Below the pieces are notes generated by a model. That model did not search any database and had not been told where the DNA came from. It was given only the letters and a program-made list of their open reading frames with translations. This document shows positions 58,845 to 64,000 of a stretch of 64,000 nt of DNA, piece after piece. The translations under genes and the position numbers were made by a program. Origin of the DNA: Symbiodinium natans (lineage: Eukaryota > Sar > Dinophyceae > Suessiales > Symbiodiniaceae). Location of the stretch: assembly GCA_905221605.1 (NCBI GenBank), contig CAJNDS010002670.1, positions 115,001-179,000 on the forward strand, in the 5' to 3' direction. How positions within the stretch are numbered: the stretch's first letter is position 1; each line of letters starts with the position of its first letter.

Positions 58845-59034
58845 TGTTAAACATTCCAGCCTAGTAGGAACACACTGTTGTATGTGTAGGAGAATGCACA
58901 GATTGAGCCAGGAACCAACTTTGTGGCCCAGGCTCAAAGGAGTGACAGGACAGAAACCACAGCAGAGCGGTGAAGCGAAAAGTGAGCCGCAGTGGTGGTT
59001 TAGGAAACCCTTTAGGAAAGCCCGTTCTTTAACA
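58845..59034 (+). mobile_element. 3' LTR of element 3 (190 bp)
   Basis: It starts TGTTAAACATTCC and ends TTCTTTAACA, so the ends are inverted TGTTAAA/TTTAACA repeats. The LTR at 60719-60897 has the same ends and near-equal length, with diverged middle. Right after it lies a fragment of the 314-aa family. Confidence 0.85.
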
Positions 59035-59065
59035 CGTTTGGGCTACGCTCGACGAACTTGTCGGC

Positions 59066-59230
59066 TTGCGGAAAGTGGATGTATGCATCCCCCGCCCAAA
59101 GTCGTATGATGCTGCTACGGCAGACTGGGCCGCCCTCAAACGCCTTGCGCGCACTTAACAGCCACTGTTTACAAAATGTATTGCGGGAATCCCACAGAAT
59201 CTGAGCTCTCTGCCTTAAAGAGGTCTCGTT
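59066..59230 (+). pseudogene. Second fragment of the 314-aa protein family
   Basis: 'LRKVDVCIPRPKSYDAATAD' and 'WAALKRLART' then a stop, followed one frame over by 'KMYCGNPTESELSAL'. These match 27955-28215 with a deletion of about 25 codons. Stop and frameshift show it is dead. Confidence 0.75.
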
Positions 59231-59640
59231 CTTCTCCTATTCAAAAAGACTGCCAATACGCTGTAGGGTGCTGCCAAAAAAAGGTGGCGCAACTGGCTAG
59301 CGTACCAATGCCCAAGAGTGTCTCCATGGAAAGCGGAGAAAGGAGCACAACTGCGGTGCACTGTGCGGCCCCTGCCACTCTTGGAAACAAGGCGAACCCC
59401 CGATTGATAAGGACGATGACGATGCTGAAGTCGGGAGATCATGGACACCTACACCGCTTCCAACACCGGCCAACTCAAGACCCCACTGGCTGATCACCAT
59501 GGAGCAAACTGGTCCCTTTCCTGCGGAAGGGTTGGCACTGGTCGTTCATCGCATGTCTGGTTATGACAATAGTTGATCACTATGGGGCAAACCCGGACCG
59601 GCCTCAACTTGCTTAGATGATCATGTGATGGTGATTTTGA
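59231..59640 (+). repeat. CACTGGCTGA(C/T)CACCATGG module copy
   Basis: CCCCACTGGCTGATCACCAT at about 59480 and a looser ATAGTTGATCACTATGGGGC at about 59569 are relatives of the 28.5-30.7 kb cluster. The same order, 314-aa family then these modules, occurs in both places, so the two are parts of one larger repeat. Confidence 0.6.
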
Positions 59641-59839
59641 CTTCTAGCGCACAATTGCATTTGTAATTTCCTCCCTCGACTTGGTGCTGCATCGGCTCGG
59701 TTCTTTTTCCTCTTGTGGTTTTGTTTTTCTCCAGTCTTGAGAATGCCAGAAGAAGCTCTTACGCAATTTACCAGATCATCTAACAGCTGTCATAACCATC
59801 ATAAATGAATGTAAGTCCATGAAGCTCACACCTGTGTGT

Positions 59840-60440
59840 AGAAATTAAATCTAGTTTTGTTCTTTCAAGCTCTTCCTCGGAAAGGCTTCAATTGTTCTTA
59901 AAGAATTCATGGTTCACGGAGTCCTCTCCGTAGGTGCTCCGGTGCTTCTATCGTTTTGGAGGAAAACGTGTTTTTCAAGGCGTGTGATGTTATCTGATCC
60001 ATCTTCCTTGCTGAGACCACTTGTCATCAGTGCACTCTTCAAACGTAAATCTGTCTTCAGCTTTCTTGGGTGTTCCTATAAGGCAAGGAGGAAATGTCTT
60101 AGACGCAGATATGACCAAGAGGCTTCTAGGTCTTCATGCCTTTTGTGGTGCAAGAGCTGCTATTGTTCGTTGTCCAACCAAGACAGCTCTGAAGGATGTC
60201 TTCCATGACGATACATCATAGCTGGGTCAGCAATACTCGTCCATCCAATTCGACCTCTTCAGGCACAAGGTTTCTGAGCGTTTCACAGAGTTAGACGTTG
60301 GAATTCTTGTTGTTTGGAATGTCGACAAAAGCTTTAGTGGTGCGGGAGTTGTTGTTGTACGCTGCTATGGAAATATTTCCTTCAACCAAGAAAGTCCCTG
60401 CCTCGGTGCCGTTCCGAAATTCCCAACCTTTAACAAGAGA
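59840..60440 (-). pseudogene. Degenerate copia fragment (protease end to pre-integrase)
   Basis: On the minus strand 'GWEFRNGTEAGTFLVEGNIS' and 'AAYNNNSRTTKAFVDI' match element 3's 'GWEFRNGTATGTVLTEGTTK' and following residues. 'LCETLRNLVPEEVELDG' and 'GTPKKAEDRFTFEECTDDKW' match the next parts, and 'TYGEDSVNHEFFKNN' matches 'TYGEEPIKREFFEDD'. Several stops interrupt it. It lies antisense to the LTR-bearing fragment at 60445. Confidence 0.75.
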
Positions 60441-60444
60441 AGCG

Positions 60445-60718
60445 TGAAAGGATGAAGAAATGAAAAGAAGAGCCGGAAAAGAGGAGAAGGAAAAGCAGAG
60501 GAAGGATCAGCAGCGCTCAGTCGAGCAGTGAGGTGTGAGTTTCAAGAAGAGAAGGAAGCCAGAACGGGGGATGGAGTACCCGTTCTGCTGGCAACTTTCT
60601 TAGCACTTTGTTTTCGCTTTTGTTGACCAAAGGAAAATGATCCGAGTAATCAACTTAGCCCACGACAGTCGAAGCTAGCTTAGTCTAGGAACGACTTTCA
60701 CCAGCTTCGAAGGGGGGG
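60445..60718 (+). mobile_element. 3' untranslated region and polypurine tract of a second element 3-type copy
   Basis: Purine-rich AAGGAA-dense DNA, then the conserved GTCGAAGCTAGCTTAGTCTA block, ends in AGCTTCGAAGGGGGGG at 60718. It matches the sequence upstream of the LTR at 58845, so this is the 3' end of a related element whose body is missing. Confidence 0.75.
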
Positions 60719-60897
60719 TGTTAAACATTTACGCAGTACAGGAAGCTGTGCACCAGGTGCATGTGAAATGCACACAGGAGCCTCTGAACGTCTTGTCGAC
60801 GATGGGCTCAAAGAAGGACACGCGCCGCAGCGAACCCAGGAAAAGTGCGGAGTGTCCCAGCATTTGAGATAGCTTTAGATAGTCCCGATCTTTAACA
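60719..60897 (+). mobile_element. LTR of the second element 3-type copy (179 bp)
   Basis: It starts TGTTAAACATTTACG and ends CCGATCTTTAACA. It shares its ends, but little of its middle, with 58845-59034. Telomere-like sequence begins immediately after, so the element had landed in or beside an interstitial telomeric tract. Confidence 0.85.
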
Positions 60898-60968
60898 GTT
60901 TCAGGGTTTAGCGTTTTAGGGTTTTAAGGTTTAGGGTAGGGTTCTAGGGTTTAGGGTTTTCGGGTTTA
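60898..60968 (+). repeat. Degenerate TTTAGGG tract
   Basis: Several TTTAGGG/TTTTAGGG units adjoin the LTR end. A CCCTAAA word also occurs at about 62816. Confidence 0.75.
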
Positions 60969-63049
60969 ATGAGCCCTTGTCCCGAAACCTTGCACCGAAA
61001 TTCCTACCCTGAAGCCCGAGATGGGGATTTGCTGCTCTTTTTATTGCCCCATGCACGGAATGGCTTCTGGATGTTGGGGCCAAAAGATTTGAGGTTTTTG
61101 GTTCAAAGTCGCCCCGCGTAGCCGGTTGTGCGTTAATGTATCGGTAAGCCTATCCATTGCTCGACATCTTTGAGTAAGCTATCCGAACTCCGGGCTATCT
61201 GATGCCTTTGCATCAGGCTTTCCCGGGCGGTAAAGATGCCGTGGTGGGTATGTTCTCATTGCGGGGGTGAGATGGAGCGCAAGCTCCGGCGTGTTCACAT
61301 GACGAGATTTGAAGGCACCGACTTTCTTCAAGCTTATGATGTTCTCGTTGTTGCTGTGATGTCATGAGACATATCCATGGGAAGCGCTTCCGACATAAGT
61401 AACGAGCGACCCGGCAGGAGCACAACTTTCAGGTCCTCATGGTCGCAACAAAAGGTTGTGACGACTTCGGTAAACTAGCAATCGAGTATTTGAACCAGAT
61501 TGAGGTGAATCGCGGAGTGTGTACCTGAACAGCTGCAAGACATGTCGGACATGGGCATTCTAGTTATTGAATAGATGTCTGTAGTTCCAAAGCCCTACAA
61601 CCAGACCTCTATGTAAACTTGCCCACAATCTCAGGGCATTGGGCTCAGAGGCTCATTTAGCACAACTCAAGCTCAAGCTTGGCACACCCAGACCTGCAGA
61701 CGGAGAGCGTCGCATGGCCCCGAGAGGGTCAGTATTGGGACTTTGCCTTTGCACTTCAGCCTTCATCTTAAGGATAAGTCCTAGATGTGTTTGTTTGCGG
61801 ATTGAACGTCGTCTCGTTATCTCATTTTAAACTCCAAAATGCTGGCTATATCAACACGCGCGCGCGATGCATTCTCGCAACTTAACCCCGCTGTGGTCTC
61901 CCTCGCCATGGTGGTGTGGGTGTGGCTTTAGGGTTCAAGTTCAAAGGCTTGGCTGCTTTGGGTCCAAATGTTGAGGGTCAGGTTCTGGGTTTTAGGTTCG
62001 GGTTCAAGGTGGGGGGTGAGGGGGGGAAGCAACTGGCAACTGGCTCACTTTCTCTATATGTCGGATTGAGAGCTACAACCAATACCGCAAGCAACGACTG
62101 GCCTTTGCTAGGGTTTCTTGGAGAGCGAACCGTGCAACACACACTGGGCGCTACACAAATCTATGAACGCCCGAAACACCTTGCTTTTGGATGAGAATAT
62201 CCTTTTTGCAGGAAGAGGTGGCCAAAACGAAAGGAGGCCAGGATTCACGGTCCAAAAGAGCCGCTAAGGGCGGAGGCTTTGCATTGTAAGTGGTTTTTTT
62301 GCAAGGCTTAATGGTTCTGGTCTAAGAGCCCCGAAAGCTGTCCATAAGCTTTCGGGCGTGCGGGGAAACGTCGGGTAGTGAGACGCCAGGTTTACTGCTT
62401 GCGAGTGGTTGGGAATTGTAAACTGGTTCCGTTCATATTTTTTTGGCGCTGATCAAACGAGTAAGGTAAAGATTGCCCCGAGCCTCCAACCCTGGCGTTC
62501 TACGCGCGATTTCTGAATTGTGCGCAACTCCGACTTTTTTCTCATCCCGAAGCGAGTTCGATTCATTTTTGAACTCCTCCACAGCGGGTTCGAGTTCTTG
62601 GGTCGAGTGCTGTGTGCTCTCAGATTGAAGACCGAGACAAGCCTATTCCCAGACAGCCAAACCCCCGCGATGGAAAGAGGGTGGCGATGGTAAAGCCACA
62701 TGCGCGGCGGCGAGGTCTCAAGTCCGTGAGTTTAGGACAGCTGCGGCCATGGGCGATTCAGCCAGGAGTATACTAGGTTTACGCTTACTGTTCCCAAAGC
62801 CCTGAACCCGAAATCCTAAACCCTAAGACCCAAAACGCAGCTCGGTTTATCAAGCCAAAAGGCGTTTGATACCAATCTCCATCTCCGACGGATTCCCTGA
62901 CTTAGAGCCAGCTTGCCAAGGGATGGGGTAAACCTCATCCTGAATCCTACTGAAATCACCCCAAATCCACAAGAGCCCTGACGAGAGATGTGCCGCAGCT
63001 GTGGTTCCAAGAACGTGAAGATACGGACTGAAAAAGACACCCCGGAGCC
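60969..63049. other. Gene-free interval upstream of EFL
   Basis: I see no coding domain, RNA gene or clear repeat in about 2 kb. Short frames on both strands (60-96 codons) are unsupported. A (CG)n run at about 61857-61866 and GGGTTCAAGT/GGGTTCAAGG words near 61930-62010 are the only local features. Any EFL promoter or trans-splice acceptor would be here but has no recognisable signature. Confidence 0.4.
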
Positions 63050-64000
63050 ATGGCCGATCGTGAGAAGGCGCATCTTACTGTGGCGGTAGCTGGTCATTTC
63101 GACAGCGGCAAGAGCACGATGGTGGGGCGCTTGATCTTCGAGCTGGGTGGTCTTCCTGACCGTGAGCTGGAGAAGCTGAAGGCGGAAACAGGGCCTTCGC
63201 CTTCTACATGGACAGCCAGAAAGAGGAGAGAGAGAAGGGCCAGACCATGGTGTGTAACAGCAAGGAGTTCTTCACGGAGAGGTGGCACTACACCATCACA
63301 GACCTCCCCGGCCGCCGGAACTTCATCAAGAACATGGTGAAGGGCACTTCTGCCGCAGATGCGGCAATCCTCATGGTGCCAGCCGACGACGACTTCGCCG
63401 CCGCCATTCAAGGGGGCAGCCCCCAGGCTGGAGGTGAGGGGCAAACTCGCCTGCATGCTCGGTTGATCAACCTTCTTGGCGTGAAGCAGCTCTGCGTCTG
63501 CGTGAACAAGATGGATTCTGACCCCGCCAACTATGCCAAGGAAAGGTATGACGAGGTCTACGACAAGACGAGGCGCATGCTGATTCGGATGGGCTGGAAG
63601 AAGCCCTTTGTTGAAAAAAGTGTTCCAATGATTCCAATCTCAGGCTTGCAAGGTGACAACTTGATTGCAAAGTCTGAGAAGATGGCATGGTGGAAGGGCC
63701 AAGACGTCACTACTTCAAAGAAGGAGACATGTCATGTGGAGACCCTGCAGCAAGTGCTGAACGACGCCTTCTGCGTGCCACCACGCCCAACTGATGCACC
63801 GATGCGAATGCCAATCCAGGGACTCTTCAAGATCAAGGGCGTGGGTGACGTCGTGTCAGGACGAGTTGAGCAAGGATTGGTCAAACCTGGTGAGGAAGTG
63901 GTCTTTCTTCCCTCCGGGGCTTCCGGCAGCGTCTTCACGGTCGAGATGCACCACCAAAGGCAAGACCAGGCAGTTCCAGGTGATGTTGTTGGCTTGAACA
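63050..64000 (+). pseudogene. EFL: EFL (elongation factor-like GTPase), frameshifted, 3' end outside window
   Basis: The start at ATG 63050 ([20 protein letters not shown]) gives G1 'GHFDSGKST'. After 'LEKLKAE' (about 63185) the frame changes and several codons usual in the family are missing. The next frame continues '[20 protein letters not shown]', '[20 protein letters not shown]' (G3), 'AAILMVPADDDFAAAI', 'VNKMDSDPANYAKERY' (G4), 'VPMIPISGLQGDNL' (G5), 'MAWWKGQDV' and 'GVGDVVSGRVEQGLVKPGEE', and runs off the window at 'PGDVVGLN'. The 'DSDPANYAKERYDE' and 'MAWWKG' parts are typical of EFL, the EF-1alpha replacement in dinoflagellates. In G3 the normally invariant DxPGH has Arg for the catalytic His. 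A deletion also seems present around 'LPSGASGSVFTVEMHH'. This is probably a non-functional paralogue, unless an intron explains the break. Confidence 0.85.

Noticed and set aside
63794-63997. 67-codon ORF within EFL
   Set aside because: Wrong frame; the EFL frame runs through this stretch and off the window end.

Overview
This window looks like nuclear DNA of a dinoflagellate, probably a core lineage related to Symbiodiniaceae or Polarella, although the species cannot be fixed from sequence alone. Four things point that way: interstitial TTTAGGG/CCCTAAA arrays; a near-complete relic of the dinoflagellate spliced leader at 31527-31545; an EFL-type elongation-factor GTPase gene (63050 to the window end) rather than canonical EF-1alpha; and Ty1/copia polyproteins with long Gly-Lys-rich Gag tails and an HVDD/HIDD reverse-transcriptase box. 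No bacterial gene structure, operon or CRISPR array is present. Almost everything recognisable is mobile-element sequence, much of it frameshifted, nested or truncated.

Layout. 1-5000: telomere-like arrays in both orientations plus microsatellites. 5-12 kb: gene-poor mosaic of dispersed repeats, a ~1.1 kb tandem duplication (6973-9250), and a 52-bp minisatellite (10.4-11.65 kb) that is open in all three forward frames. 13.1-20.5 kb, minus strand: a frameshifted Ty1/copia element (element 1). It is broken within gag at the point where a plus-strand LTR-like unit with a primer-binding site begins (20478-20864). 20.5-23.7 kb: a probable non-autonomous LTR element carrying its own short motif family. 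25-27 kb: a decayed SF1-helicase-like gene. 27.5-28.5 kb: an unknown 314-aa ORF family with fragments at 49.3 and 59.1 kb. 28.5-30.7 kb: duplicated modules with hydrolase-like snippets. 31 kb: a copia RT fragment, the spliced-leader relic and a hairpin cluster. 32.6-35.7 kb: 60-bp, ~75-bp and 51-bp tandem repeats.

35.8-42.4 kb: a second copia element (element 2, LTR plus PBS plus gag-PR-INT-RT), cut inside RNase H. It is joined to a DIRS-like RT/RNase H fragment (42.4-43.2 kb), which is joined to a 5'-truncated LINE (43.2-47.8 kb). The LINE's product combines reverse transcriptase, six zinc fingers and a complete-looking ubiquitin-specific protease, with a 283-codon overlapping ORF between the last two. 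49.5-58.5 kb: a large intact-looking copia gag-pol (2939 codons, element 3) with a ~700-residue extension after RNase H, followed by a polypurine tract and a 190-bp LTR. 59-61 kb: fragments of the same families and another LTR. 61-63 kb: no gene seen. 63.05 kb to the end: the EFL gene, with a frameshift and an altered G3 motif.

The genes do not form one pathway. The unifying theme is retroelement nesting. The most interesting observations are the LINE-encoded deubiquitinase with its overlapping ORF, the post-RNase H extensions of two copia elements, and short motifs that recur many times within one element regardless of reading frame.
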